This document shows, piece after piece, positions 11,077 to 22,800 of a stretch of DNA of 64,000 bases; position 1 is the stretch's first letter, and every line of letters begins with the position of its first letter. This DNA comes from Geosiphon pyriformis (lineage: Eukaryota; Glomeromycota; Glomeromycetes; Archaeosporales; Geosiphonaceae), in assembly GCA_016748015.1 (NCBI GenBank), contig JAAOMT010000664.1:1265047-1329046 (forward strand), read 5' to 3'. The translations under genes and the position numbers were made by a program. Under the pieces are notes generated by a model. That model did not search any database and was not told the DNA's origin. It worked only from the letters and a program-made list of their open reading frames with translations.

Positions 11077-11562
11077 TTTCATTTTNNNNNNNNNNNNNNN
11101 NNNNNTTGATGATACTAATTTATTTTTTCTTTTTTTTTTTTTTTTTTTTTTTTTTTTCTTTTTCTGTCTTATTTTTGTGGAGTGGCAACATAGTAAAATT
11201 GACTGTTTGGAAATAGACTTTGTAATAGCCTGGTAAAAGAGGGAAGCTCCCCCTAAGTTTTGGATATTAATATTATCTTGTTAGCTTACCAAAAGGGTGA
11301 AAAGACAATGCCAGACTCTAATGACTGTGCTCGTTAGCTTGGAGAAAAAAGTTCACATTTACAAAAAATGTTGCAATTGACGAAAGACAAACTCTGTGCC
11401 TTATAACCAAAGAATTCAATGGGTCAAATTCACATTCAGAAATAGACTTTCAGAGACTGATAATCAAGATTAAGCCAACAGAATTACGTGGAAGATGCAT
11501 CATCAATAATTGAGAATGCCAAATGTTACCATTTCTCATACCCACCAAGTTTACCTGTAACA
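10428..11562 (+). repeat. 3' LTR of Ty3 element B
   Basis: Starts TGTTATCC after the polypurine tract and ends GTAACA at 11562. It is about 1.13 kb as assembled, but this includes a poly(T) run of about 50 bases, a run of unknown bases and a second poly(T) run that repeats its flank, so the true length is probably nearer 1.0 kb. It matches 1425-2374 from about position 10490 onward. The ataac/ataat-rich 5' part differs from the other LTR by many C/T and G/A changes. Confidence 0.75.
11086..11105. other. Assembly gap (20 N) inside the poly(T) tract of the LTR
   Basis: Twenty unknown bases follow a long poly(T). The bases after the gap (ttgatgatactaatttatttttt, then poly(T)) nearly repeat those before it (gattgacaatactaatttatctttt, then poly(T)). 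This suggests that the assembler duplicated the flank of a homopolymer rather than that a real tandem copy exists. Confidence 0.9.
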
Positions 11563-12990
11563 CCATCAGCATTTCCGTTGTCTTTTCTCTTTTTATAATG
11601 TATAGTATAAGTATATGGTGCTAGTGCCATTTTCTATCTTAATTGTCTTTCATCTCCAAATTTTTGTTTATGAAGTGCTGTTAATTCTTTGTGGTCTGTG
11701 TATACATCAAACTTCTGGCTCAAGTATTCACTCTATTTTATGACTGCCCAATAAATTGCTAAATGTTTTAATTCTGATGTTCCATAATTTTTTTCAGCTG
11801 GAGTTAAATCTCAGCTGGCATATGTGACTGGATGTTCTTTTCCATCCAGTCTTCTCTGTAATAGTACTGCTTCCAATGCTTGGCCTAATACATTAGTGGT
11901 AATGATGAATGGTTTATTGTAATCTGAATAGATCAGTACTAGAGCTTGTATAAGCTTTCTTCTTAGAATATCAAAAGCTTTTTGTTGTGTTTCTGTCCAT
12001 TTGTATTTCATATTCTTGGTTTGGAGATGATTGAGTGGTTGGGCTATCTTGGAAAAGTTTTTTATGAAGCATTGATAATAGCCTACGAATTCCAAGAATA
12101 ACTTTAACTCTGTCACATTGGTTAGTATTGGAAAGTTCTTGACTATTTTTATCTTTTCTGAATCTGTTTTAATGCTGTCTTTGCTTACTATGTGCCTTAA
12201 AAAGTTTAATTTTGTCTTGCCAAAGAAACACTTATTGGCATTTAACTTTAGCCCTGCTTGTCATAGTCTTTCAAACACTTGTTGTAGATGATGCAAATAA
12301 TCATCGAATGTTTTGGAGAACACATTGGTGTCATCTAAATAAATAACTACTGATTTCCACAATAAGCCAGTATATACTATTTCTATTAGCCACTGGAATG
12401 TGGCTGGAGCATTTATTAAGCCGAATGGCATCACTTCGAATTCAAAATTTCTCTCTTGTGTTGTGAATGCAGTTTTTTTTTTGTCCACTGGATCCATGAC
12501 TACTTGTCAGTAACCACTATCTAAATCCAATGTTGAGAACCATTTGTTTCCACCAAAAGCATTGAATAATTCCTGAATCCATGGAGTTAGATAGCTGTCT
12601 TCATGTGTGACTCTATTAAGCTTTCTGTAGTCTACACAAAAGTGGATTTTCTCATTCTTTTTTTGGATGAGTACTACTGGTAATGACCATGGACTCATTG
12701 ATGGCTGAATTAACTTATTGTTAAGCATTTGGTTGATTTCTTGACAAATGATCTTATGGCTGATGGGTGGTACTCTGTATGCTCATTGTTTTATTGGCAT
12801 AGTATCTTCAGTTTTGATCTGGTACTAGATGATATCAGTTCTACTGAATTTATTCTCACTGGTAAAGATGTTATTGAACTTGTTAAGCAATATTTTCAGC
12901 CATATACATTAGAGTGGGTTTAGATTCCCTATGTTCATTTGTTCCAATTGTTCTGGTTGGAGCAAATAACATTCATTTTGTCCATATATT
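11563..12990 (-). pseudogene. Reverse transcriptase-RNase H of element C (cut by element B)
   Basis: Minus-strand order: SPWSLPVVLIQKKN and HFCVDYRKLNRVT in the 12507-12728 frame, FSTLDLDSGY, then TGA where B has Trp (YWQVE). The next frame, 12261-12497, has FEFEVMPFGLINAPATF and an intact YLDD box (VVIYLDDTNVFSKTF). The thumb and connection occupy 11811-12116 (FLEFVGYYQCFIKNFS). RNase H follows in pieces to IHYKKRKDNGNAD near 11570. The final residues before 11563 match the usual NAD end of Ty3 RNase H, so element B sits just after this domain. Several stops and at least one frame change make it non-functional. Confidence 0.8.
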
Positions 12991-13022
12991 GTTTGTAATG
13001 TGATGTTAACATATCCACAAAG

Positions 13023-13958
13023 CTATGGAAAGTCTGGAATAGGGTTTGGTAGTTGGTCTTTTATTTCAGTAGTTAAATGTCTTATGATAGTTCCTTCTAG
13101 TATCTCTATAACTTTTCTGGTGTTGTTGTAAATGGGAATTTTGATGGGGCTATAGTTCCTGACTGGTATGTGGAGATTGATAAGTCCAATTTCTCTTAAT
13201 TCATAATGTGCTGCTTCTGCTTCAAAAATCTGGTTCTGATCCTTCACTTTTTTTTCTATGACTATCATATACTGGTTATATGATGGAATGGAAATTGGTT
13301 GACCAGTGGAGATAATTTCTCCCTTGTCAATAATCTCTTCTTTCACTATATTAACTGGTATATCTACTCTATTTGTTGATCCAGATTCCTGTATCCCTCT
13401 AGCTGTGATCCCTAATTTTTTTCTGTTTTCCATTAACACTAACTGAGTTATTTTGACCAGAAACAGAAATATTGTCTGTGCTATTTTTTTATTTAACTCT
13501 ATTACATAGGCCTTTTCTGAATTGTTTTGTAATATAGCAATGATATTTCTCACATATCCTATGTCAATTATTCCTCCTCTAATGTTGATTTTTTTTTTTG
13601 CTAAACTACTCCTAGATGCTAGTTGAACCATTGTGGTTACTAGAATTTCCAGTGCTATTTTCAGATAAATGCAAGTGTGCAAATGTGGTTCTAATTTGAT
13701 GGCATTTTTTCCAGGATATCTTAGATCAAACTCTGTATCAGTATCATGTACATGCTCTGGCATGATATCTTCATTATTGTCACTGCACCACTTTAGTTCT
13801 TGCTTCTTGGTGAGGTCAGGGAGCACTATAAATATTTTGGAGTTTGGATCTGAGTCCAAATCGCTGTTATCTTTGTTGTCATATTGAATGAAGCTGGAAC
13901 TGGTGTTTTTATTGTCATTGTTGTCAGAGTTTGAATCAGGATTGAAAATTGATTCCAA
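13023..13958 (-). pseudogene. dUTPase-like domain and pre-RT linker of element C (best-preserved copy)
   Basis: An open stretch of 311 codons. Residues about 66-197 (13368-13763) show all five trimeric dUTPase motifs in order: 1 DTEFDLRYPG, 2 SRSSLAKK, 3 GGIIDIGYVRNI with the Asp and Tyr expected at the uracil pocket, 4 NKKIAQ, and 5 TARGIQESGSTN for the usual GFGST-type loop. N-terminal to it is an Asp/Asn/Ser-rich linker. C-terminal is a beta-rich segment (HIPVRNYSPIKIPIYN) that also precedes the RT in element B. An intact protein would be part of Gag-Pol and reduce dUTP in the particle. The upstream Cys-rich part is in the same strand but broken by stops. Assignment is by motif order only. 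Confidence 0.7.
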
Positions 13959-13974
13959 TTCTGATGTGCAGCTG

Positions 13975-14790
13975 CTGATTGGTTTGATTTCCTCTGGGAT
14001 TATGTAGATTATTTGTGGTGGTGGATTGTAGATGAGGTCACACTCATTACAATATTAAAAGTCATATGGGATCAAACAATGGTCACATAGTCAAGTGTTT
14101 AGCTGTGCTAGCCACTGTTTTTGCTCCTCTCTTGTTGATGCTAATCTCTGGTAGTGCTTATGGAATTCCTCAGGATCATCTTCAACATCGCCAAAGACAT
14201 CAAATATTTGGATGTACTCAGGTTCAGATAGTGACAGAGGGTTGTTTTTTATTTCCAGTAGTTTGCTGATTGTCATATCTTCTGCTTTTGTACTTGTCAT
14301 TCTTTAGAGTTCAATCTCATCATGTGGGTATCCTTCCAATTGTCACAATGCTCATTTCCAGGCATCGTCAATTGGTGTTCTCTTGTGTACTCAGTCATTG
14401 ATTAGAATCATATACTGGCAGGTTTTATCGCATGTTCCTCCATCAGGAATGTCATTCCACATTCCTTCATCCAGAAGAGTCTCTTCACAAGCTAAACATG
14501 GGGTATTATCCCATTTTTCCACTTGTTTTGGTCATCTAAAACGTTCTAGAATGCATGCTCGACAGTAGAATTTGGTCACTGTTGAGTATTCTTTGTCGTT
14601 GCCACAGCATGCTCCTATTAATGACAATTTCTTATCACAATTGATGCATATAAGCTTTGGTTGACAATAATTAGCAGGTTGTGATAGTGTATATTTATGA
14701 GGGGTATAATTGTTGATTGGTAGTAACTCTTTTTCCTTCACTTTTTCTTTTCTTTTGTTGTTCTTTTCCCATTCTCAGCTTGGTGTTGGT
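13975..14790 (-). pseudogene. Cys-rich zinc-finger-like region of element C
   Basis: On the minus strand, YCQPKLICINCDKKLS, GACCGND and FYCRACILERF lie in the 14532-14741 frame, followed by TPCLACEE near 14480-14500. An acidic linker (14091-14300) leads to LCDHCLIPYDF, a stop, then YCNECDLIY near 14030-14080. The cysteine spacing matches element B. Two stops occur at the same codons as in B: TGA in DAWK*AL near 14350, and TAA here against TAG in B within F*YC. Confidence 0.55.
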
Positions 14791-15068
14791 TCGCTCTTGT
14801 AATTGTCAGTCCAGTTCAGGTTATTAGTTTCCTAGGTAAGTTTTTCTCTTTGCTTTCCTTTGGTGTTGTCATCTCATGAGAGTATTGGTGACAGTTCATT
14901 ATGGTCATCATTAGCCTATGAGACTTGATAGGCTTCCCAGGTAGGTTTTTCCTCTTCTTTCTCAAACTTGATGAATGGTGCTGGTGTGTTGATGGTTTTG
15001 AAGTGGCCACACATAACTGGTATATGTATATGTTAGCTATTTTGGCTGAGTTGAAGCTCTTGCATTGT

Positions 15069-15345
15069 TCAATCAAGGATGGCATTTGTCTTAGTGAGCC
15101 AGTCATTACCAACTAGTGCTTGGTATTGAGTGGCTTCCATTACCAGAATTTTGATAGGGACTATAATGCCATTGACTTTAAAAGAAAAGTCATCAATCTC
15201 ACCAATAGAAGTTTTGGTTGCTCCATTGGCTGTGATGATCCTTGTACTGGCAGCTCTATTAACTTGGTAACCTAATTGATCCATGAGTTGTTTGGTGATA
15301 ATGCTGCCAGCTGATCCACTATTCAAAATCAGTTTGATATACTAA
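15069..15345 (-). pseudogene. Aspartic protease of element C
   Basis: A continuous 85-residue stretch with the retropepsin core. The active-site triad reads NSGSAGSIIT instead of DSG, so catalysis would be lost (GAT to AAT; here the preceding base is G, so this one is not a CpG change). It continues TANGATKTSIGEIDDF and ALVGNDWL, the second conserved half. The upstream part lies beyond a stop at about 15342. Confidence 0.7.
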
Positions 15346-15779
15346 CCATCAACTTTGGCATCAGTATACATCACGGTTATTAGTTTGGTGTCCAGAGTGG
15401 CTCCACTGAACAATGGAACTGATGTAATTTCTTCAAGTTCAAATGGAAATATGGCAGCAAGTGATTCATCTTCGGTGCTGGCGGCTGGTGAAATGTTGCA
15501 AGTAAGTGGCTTCTGGTTGGTTTCCTGTTTGCTGGATGCTGCATTTTCTGGGGTAATTAGAAGACTTAAGTAGTTCTGAAAACTCAGGTTTTGGTTATAT
15601 CCAGTTTCTGAATTTTACTGGCATAATCTTGATGGTTGATTTGTTGAACTGGAGATCAGTTGGTAAACTACTATCGCTGATTCAGTTTTGGATTACTCTG
15701 AATTTGGAGTTTCCAAATGTTATCATAGTTGGGTTTTGTGGTGGTGTTTGAATTGATTGTTATGGTTGATAGACTATTT

Positions 15780-17100
15780 GTAGCTGCAGTTGATATATTA
15801 CGAGTGGCTGCAGTTGATATATTTAAGATTGATATACTAGTGTTTGATAGATTGGCAGCAGCATTATTGGCAGATAAGTAGATTGATATTGATTTTGATT
15901 TAAGTAATAATTCAGAGTTGGGAACTGGTGATTAGGATTCCAATATTGATTTTCCGATCATGAATTACTATAAGCACAGCAATCAGCTCTAAGGTGACTT
16001 TGTTTACCACAGTTGTGGCAAATTCATGTTTTTTGTTGCCATGGCTGATTTGTTGATGATGATGAACACGACTGATTTTGGAAACAATTCACGTTTCCCT
16101 GATTATTATATCATTGAGGAGGCTGATAAATTGGGCAATTGTTAGTTAAGTATCTCTCTAATTTCTGATTAATGGAATCACTAAATTGTTTCAGTTTAGA
16201 ATCTAAGTCAGATAATTCATTCATTACTAAATTCACAGCTTGGGCGTGGTTGGCTTCTAACTTAGCAGCTTCAAAATTTTTAACATGAGTGACTACAGTA
16301 GGAAGGTCTACTGAATACATTGGATGTACTTGTTAGAGTATGCTGCTGCGTAAGCCTCTGATGAACTGATTTAAAATTTGTAACACTATAAAGTAATCAG
16401 CTTGAATAGCTTGGATTTGGCGCAGATTTCTGTAGAAGCATTCCAAGTAGGTGGTGACTGCTTTTGTGTCCCCTTATTTTAGGGTGGTGAAAATACTTGT
16501 CAGATGGTTGATGCTATTATTATCACTGAAATATCTTAGGAATTCTGTTTTAAATGCATTAAAATTTTGGAGTTTCTGGACCAAGCTATGATATTATGAG
16601 TTGGTGGTATTCTTTAGGAAATATGAGATGACTTGTATTGTTTTTGTGTCATCCCAATTGTTTGCAGTAATGGTTTTGGCAATATTATTAATCCATGTCT
16701 GGGCATCATTCTTTTCACTGATGAACTTCTCAAGTTTTGTGATTGGTGCAAAAGCCATTGGCACAATTGGTTGCTGTTGTTGTATTGGTGATTGAAGTGG
16801 TTGTTACAGTTGCTGAACTGGTTGCTGGATAAGTTGCTGTAGTGATGGCTGTTAAAGGGGTATTTGCTGCTGTTGAATCAGTTCAATAATTAGTTCAATT
16901 GGTGGCTGATTAATGACAATATTTGGAGGTAAGTTTTGTTGATTAATTAAGTCGGGATTTTGGTCATTCTGATTTGGTGGAGTTTCAATTTCTGGATTTT
17001 CTAGATTTTGATCTTGCTAAGTCTGAAAATTCGGGGTTTTTATATCTAGGTTCTTAGTAATTGGGTTCTGGTAAGTGAATTCTTGATCTTCAGATTCTTT
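15780..17100 (-). pseudogene. Gag of element C with zinc knuckle
   Basis: Minus-strand reading gives a Gln/Pro-rich N-terminus at about 16790-17090, then a Gag core (PITKLEKFISEKNDAQTW, AVTTYLECFYRNLRQI, QFIRGLRSSILQ) and a 69-residue frame at 16111-16320. A CCHC knuckle, CHNCGKQSHLRADC, lies at about 15980-16021. Gln-rich runs contain TAA/TAG at positions where neighbours are CAA/CAG (for example near 16855 and 16806). A TAA replaces the Trp expected before YHSL near 16596. The knuckle itself is intact. Confidence 0.7.
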
Positions 17101-17139
17101 TTCCTTTTCTTTTTCTTGTTTTTTTTCCAGTTCAGTACT

Positions 17140-17540
17140 TACAAGCCTTTAAGTGTTAGACTTTCTATTAGCAATAGCACCTCCTTTATCATAGTCAAAA
17201 CTAGTTTTTTCAACCAGACACTCCTTTTTTATGTCAATACTTTCCAATTTAGTAGTGTTATTAGTTTTTAAACCTTATAAATAACTACCAACCTCCTTGA
17301 CCAAACTTCTACCATTGCCAATACCATCTTCCAAAGTGCCACTTCTTTTTTTTTTTCTTGACAAGACAGATTTGAAACCAGCACCAGAGTTAAGAACTTT
17401 GAGTTTTTTTCATGACAACAATACTACAGCCACAGTAGTCTTATAATCAAGAACAAATAGTTTGGATTTATCATACTGAATTGTAATAAATTTCTTTTAA
17501 GAAGATTTTTAACTCTTTTTTGGGAATTTTAGATGAAAAA
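17140..17540 (-). pseudogene. LINE ORF1 N-terminal fragment (minus strand)
   Basis: Minus-strand frame beginning near 17415 (MKNLKVLNSGAGF) contains SRKKKRSGTLEDG and KECLVEKTSFDYDKGG, which I recognise from memory as the N-terminal style of a second LINE ORF1 family in these fungi; a related relic lies at 41.6-42.3 kb. Two TAA codons interrupt it. The frame runs on without a shift into the charged N-terminus of the element C Gag (STELEKKQEKEKEKE). Boundaries are approximate. Confidence 0.45.
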
Positions 17541-17980
17541 AAAAAAGAAGTTTTATCTTATATTATTATATTTTTTTATATTATTACATAAAAAATTCTC
17601 TAAAAAAGTAAAAAAAAATTTTACTTTGGTTTAAACTATTATGTACTAATTTTTTAAGTTGTAAAATTATTAAAAACAATAAAAAAAGAGTTGTTTTTTT
17701 ATTTTTTATTTTTATATATAATATTAAATTAATTTTTGTTTTAATAATAAATTATAAAATTAAATTAAATTAATTAATATTTTTTATAATTTTTGTACTT
17801 ATTAAAAATAAACATATATATTATATTTATTTTATAGTTAAAACAATTATAAATAAAATAACTTTTTCTTGTTAATTTTCTGACTATAACAAAAGCATAG
17901 GATTATTGAAAAAATAGCTTTTTTTTTTCTTTTTTTTTATATATTTTAGTTATTTTTTTCAATATATTTCTTTTTATTGT
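17541..17980. other. AT-rich spacer, no gene seen
   Basis: Dominated by poly(A)/poly(T) runs and short AT repeats. I see no coding sequence. It may include the decayed 5' untranslated part of LINE E. Confidence 0.6.
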
Positions 17981-18004
17981 AATAAAACTAACAAGCTTAT
18001 TTGC

Positions 18005-19870
18005 TGATGGTTTTGGCTCTGGTTTAATTGGTTTAGGAACTCATTATAACACCAAAAAAAAGCATGTAAAAAGTGTTAACTTTTATGATACATCTTATAA
18101 AAAGCCAAAAAAACCTAATATTAATAATAATATAGTTAATTTGTCTACTGGATCTTTAAGTTTGATAGATATTAAAGATTTTGATGCAAAATTTATAATG
18201 TCTTAGAACAGCAAAATTGGTAGTATAGCTAGTAGTGTCAGTAGTTTTTTAAATATTAAAAATATAAAAAATATATTTATTAAGAAAACCAGTTATACAG
18301 ATTTAGATAGTTTTGTGAATAGTAAAAATAAAGATAAAACAATGCTTAAAAAAACTTGTACTTAAATATATGTATTAGAACATTCTCTAAAAGTTCTAAT
18401 GTTTGATAATTTGAGTAATAATAATAATATTTTAATGCTTTTTTCTTTCAAATTTGTTGGCTCTAAGTCTTTAGTCAAGTTATATGTTTCAAAAAGATGT
18501 AATTTTGAGCCAGTCAAATTTTTTACATTAGATATTAAGTTGTTTGCTGTGCTTAACAAAACCAATGATAATAAGTTGATTGTTGTAAAAAAAATTTTTT
18601 ATCATATTAATGGTTTTGAAAAAGCTTTTACTTTCTTAAAATTCTTAAAAATAATTAAATTATCTTTTACTTTTGAATTGAGCTTGAAAAAAGCTAAAGA
18701 AATAGCAATCTGTAAAAAATTTTAGTTAATAATAATGTTAAAGGAGTAAACAACTACATAAATTGAAAAGTAATAGTCAAAAAAATTTCAGTAGATCTTT
18801 CCAAATCAGCAGTAGAATTAGTGTTTTTCAAGTTTGATAAAATAATATCAATTAAAATACAGTTAATTAATCTTTAACAAAAGTCTTTAGTGGAGTTTAA
18901 ATTATTAAATATTGCTAGTTTAATTGTTTTTAAGTGATTAGTTTTTATGAAAAAGAATTTTGTGTATGTAACATTGGCTATTAATAATAAACAATTGTGG
19001 GTATCTAAGAATTTTTATTGGATTTTGTTGTATACTTTGCCAGTTAACATTACTGTTCATGATTTTTCTGGTTTGTTAAAATCATAAAATAGAAAAACTT
19101 GTTTTATTGACCATAATCCAAGTTTATATATATATAACAAATGTACTATAGTTTGTTTTACTAATAAAATATTTAAAAAGACTGCTATTAGTTTTACTCT
19201 AATTTTTAAAAGAGTGAATTTGTATTGAACTGGTCTCTCTTTGGTCTGCTGTACTCAATACAAACAATTTAAGCATGTTTCTGGTATGTGTTTAGTAAGT
19301 AAGAATTTGGGTGGTCATGATAAACAAGTAATCAATTTTCAGGATTAGATTCATCTGACAAATATATATAAGAAAAAACAAGTGCTGATTGTTTGTTCAG
19401 TTTTATTTGGTGGTAAGACTTAGACTCAAATTACTAATAGTTCTACTTCTTATGTAGTGTCTTTGATTCTTTTTAATATTGGTTTGTCTTCAAATATTAG
19501 ACCTATTCTGTTGGTTTTTTTGAACATAAATAATAGATTTGTTGTTCTTAAACACAGTTTTGTCAGTTTTACAAAACAAGTTAATAAGTTGGTTAAGAGG
19601 TTGAATATACTTGAACTAATAGTTTTCTAGTTTAGCTTTAGATATCAGTTATTGATAACTTTTTTATCACAAAATCAAGAAACAAATATAGTAATAAATG
19701 AGAGTTCAGATGTAGTCATTAATAGTAAGATTGTTATAAGTACAGTGTTTATGGATTTGTTAGTAGTTTCTAAATTAAAGGAAAGCTTAATAAGTTTTTT
19801 AAATACAATTATGAGTTTTTTGGACAAAATAAACAATCTTGTTTTGGGATTAGAGTCTTATTCTTTTTAA
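18005..19870 (+). pseudogene. ORF1 relic of LINE E
   Basis: Successive + frames give a recognisable ORF1: FTLDIKLFAVLNKTNDNK and KKIFYHINGFEKAFTFLKF in the 18399-18725 stretch, then past several stops VNLY*TGLSLVCC, KKKQVLIV, SVLFGGKT*TQ and a C-terminal part at 19652-19870. The TGA in VNLY*TGL and the TAG in GGKT*TQ lie where related proteins have Trp. The zinc-knuckle region has decayed (CCTQYKQFKHVSGMC). It would have been the nucleic-acid-binding protein of the element. Confidence 0.65.
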
Positions 19871-19879
19871 TAATTAGTC

Positions 19880-22800
19880 TTGTTTGAAAGTTTGCTATAT
19901 ATAATATTAGAAATATTAATGTTTTTGTTAAGTAGAAAGATGTTGTTTATTAATATACTAATTTAGATAATATGATTTTTTTTGTTATAAAAACAAAACT
20001 AAAGATTAGTATCAAGTTATAAATTGCTAATAAGTTTAATAAAGTGCATATTTTCATATCTGGATTAAATAAGAGTTTTTTTAGTGCTGAAATAATAATT
20101 GTTATAAACAATTCATTGGCTAGACATGTTTTTAAAATAGAAAAGATTTTTAATTGCATTATTTTGGTGTGGCTTTTGTTTAAAGGCAAGCTTTTAGTCA
20201 CAATTTTGGACTTGTATGCTAGTGTTTCTGTTGAAACTAGGTTTGATTAAGCTTTGGATGTCAATTTTTTTATTGCTAAGACTGTTAACTTCAGCAATTT
20301 TATGGTCTTGAATGAAATTTTTAATAAAAATGGATCTGGAAAGAGTACAAGTTTCAAGTTTTGTTTAGAATTGGGTTTAATCAACTTGTTTGGTAGATAT
20401 TTATTGGTTAAAACTTTTACTTGAAGCAACTCAAAAAGTGTTAAGAAGATTATAGATTATATTTTTATGAGTAAAAGTTTATTATTAGCTGTTGTTAATT
20501 ATGAAGTCAATTTTGTATTCAACTTTTTTAATACTGATTATAAGACTGTCTTAGTATTAATTGATTTGAGTGGTTTTTTGGATGTTTGTTTAAATAGCAT
20601 GTGCAAACAGACTAATATAGATTTTTAAAAGTTCAAAATCAAGAATACTAATAATGCTAAGTGGACATAATTTAAGAAATGTTTTTCTATCAAGTTTTTG
20701 ATAATAAAAAATAAGTTTTTAGAAGCAAGAACTAGTAGTAATTTGGATGCTATATAAGATTTATTGAAAAGAATAATGGTAGAATTAGCTAATAAAACAT
20801 TTTCTAGACATTGGTTCAATAAGTTTTAGTGTTCAAAAAACTGGTGGTCTTCAAAGTTTTTTAGGTTGGAATTGTTGATTGCTAAAATTGTTAAAAAGTT
20901 AGGCTTGAGTAATATGTCTGAGTTTGATTGTCTTACTAAAAAGTAGTCAACTTTGAATAATAATAAAGCTTTTAAGATCTTGGATATAATTTAAAACAAT
21001 AAAAAGTTGTTAAATATTCTCAAACATTTGTTAATAATTCAAAAAAAGTACAGAAAGTTCAAGCTTTATAAATTAAAATTAGCTAAAAAAGTGTTTATCA
21101 GAAAGACAATTAAAAAATATATAGAAAATTTTTGTTCTAATAAAGAGAGCATAATAAGAAATATTTTGAATTGGCTTTTTTGTAAAGTAATTCTAGATTA
21201 TTTAATGATAAAAGACAAGTTGATTCTGAAACCTAAGAAAATAAAGCTTAATGTTGACAAAATTATGGAAGATTAGACAAGAAAATAAGTTGTGTTTCAA
21301 GTAATATCTAATTTATAAATCCATTAATATGTATTATTAGACTATGTAAATAATAATGCTTTTTCTGGTGTGATAAAAGAGATCAGGATAAAGAAACTAC
21401 TCTTAGTAGTTAATAGTTTGTCTAATAGCAAAGTTACTAATTTGTCTGATATTCTTAATAAACTTTGGAAGCATAATAATAATAATATAGTAAAATGTTT
21501 TTTGGATTTGTTAAATATATGTTTGTTTCTCAATAGTATTTCAGTTTTGTAAAAAAGAGCTTGGGTTTTAATAATCCTTAAACCTTATAATTGAGATAAA
21601 GTTTTAATAAACACCTGATTTATTGCTTTGATTGAAATGGCCAAGAAAATTTTTTCTAAAGTTTTATCTGATTGAATTTTATCTGCATATAACAAATTTA
21701 ATGTTTTTTATAGTAATAATTTTTCTGTTCTAAAGGGCACATCTACTTAGTTTTCTGTGTTTGCTGTTAGATTAGTGATTAAAAATGCTTTAGAAAAAAA
21801 TAAAAAACTTTAATTAATTCTGTAAAATATATGTAAAACATATAACTTAGTTTGTTGACATCACTTAAGAGCTAGTTTGCAGTGAATCTAAGATATATGA
21901 CAAATTTATAAGATTTTTTGACAACATATATGAGAATAGGGTCAATTAAGTAATAACTAATTTTGGCTTTTTAGATAATTATAGGATACATAATAGATTA
22001 AATCAGGGTGAAGTTTTCTTATCTCTCTTTTGAAAAATTTTTTATAATTTACTTTTGTATAAGATTAAGAGACATAAATATTTGTGTAGATACTAAATTG
22101 ATACTAAGTTTGTGGCCAAGACAAACAAAATAAAAATAGTGATAAAATGTTTTTCTTTTTTACTGCTGGTATATTTGTAAATAATATAATTTGGATTGAG
22201 AATTTTTAAGCTTCTATGCAATATGCTTTGAACATTACTAGTAAATTTTTTTTAATTAATAATATTTCTATCAATAATAAAAAAACAGTGGCTATTTTTA
22301 TTAACTAGAGCATCAAAATTGTTTCTTTGAAAATTAATGGTCTGCCAATTTTAATAGTCAAAAAAGGTAAAGTGCACAAATATCTGGAAATTTTTTTGTC
22401 AACCAAAGGGTTGTCTAAGTCAAGTCTAACCAAGATTTATTCTAATGTTCAATTTTTTGGTAATGTAGTACTTAAAAAAACTATTACAGATAAGCAGTTC
22501 TCTTATTTGGTCTTAATTGTATTATAACTTATTATTAATTATAAGACTTAATTTAGTTTTGTTTTATTAAGTGTGTATTACAAGTGGAATATTATGATCA
22601 AAAAAGACTTTAAGTTTAAAGTCTGTTTACTATGCAATTTTTTTAGTAAGACTATGTATTATTTTTTTTGTATAGTTTAAAACCATTTAAGCAAGTGCAG
22701 TTAGAAAAAAAATTGGCTGTATTTATTGCCTTTTCTAATGCTTTAAATATTTTTAGATGTTTATTTAATTACAAATTCTTGGATTTACAGGTTTTGGATT

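Larger units (their letters stand above)
1425..11562 (+). mobile_element. Ty3/Gypsy LTR retrotransposon B with dUTPase domain (inactivated)
   Basis: Near-complete element of about 10.1 kb. Order: LTR - PBS - Gag - protease - Cys-rich region - dUTPase-like domain - RT - RNase H - integrase - extra ORF - polypurine tract - LTR. The reading frame is broken by dozens of stops, mostly explained by CAA/CAG-to-TAA/TAG, CGA-to-TGA or TGG-to-TGA, plus a few frameshifts. RT and integrase have each lost a catalytic Asp (to Asn). It abuts the RNase H end of element C at 11563 and its 5' LTR is interrupted by element A, so it is the middle layer of a nested cluster. Confidence 0.85.
11563..17190 (-). mobile_element. 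Ty3/Gypsy element C (minus strand, truncated at RNase H)
   Basis: Reading the minus strand from about 17.1 kb down gives Gag, protease, Cys-rich region, dUTPase, RT and RNase H, then stops abruptly at 11563 where the LTR of element B begins. Integrase and 3' LTR are absent from the window and may lie to the left. No 5' LTR is seen near 17.1 kb, where sequence resembling a LINE ORF1 on the same strand abuts. Protein similarity to B is clear throughout, but C is a distinct copy: its RT box is intact while its protease Asp is lost. Confidence 0.85.

Noticed and set aside
10970-11236. Open frames rich in Phe with unknown residues
   Set aside because: They are translations of poly(T) and the N run inside the LTR of element B.
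13669-14269. Plus-strand frames opposite the dUTPase and Cys-rich region of element C
   Set aside because: They are antisense to a recognised Pol reading and resemble nothing.
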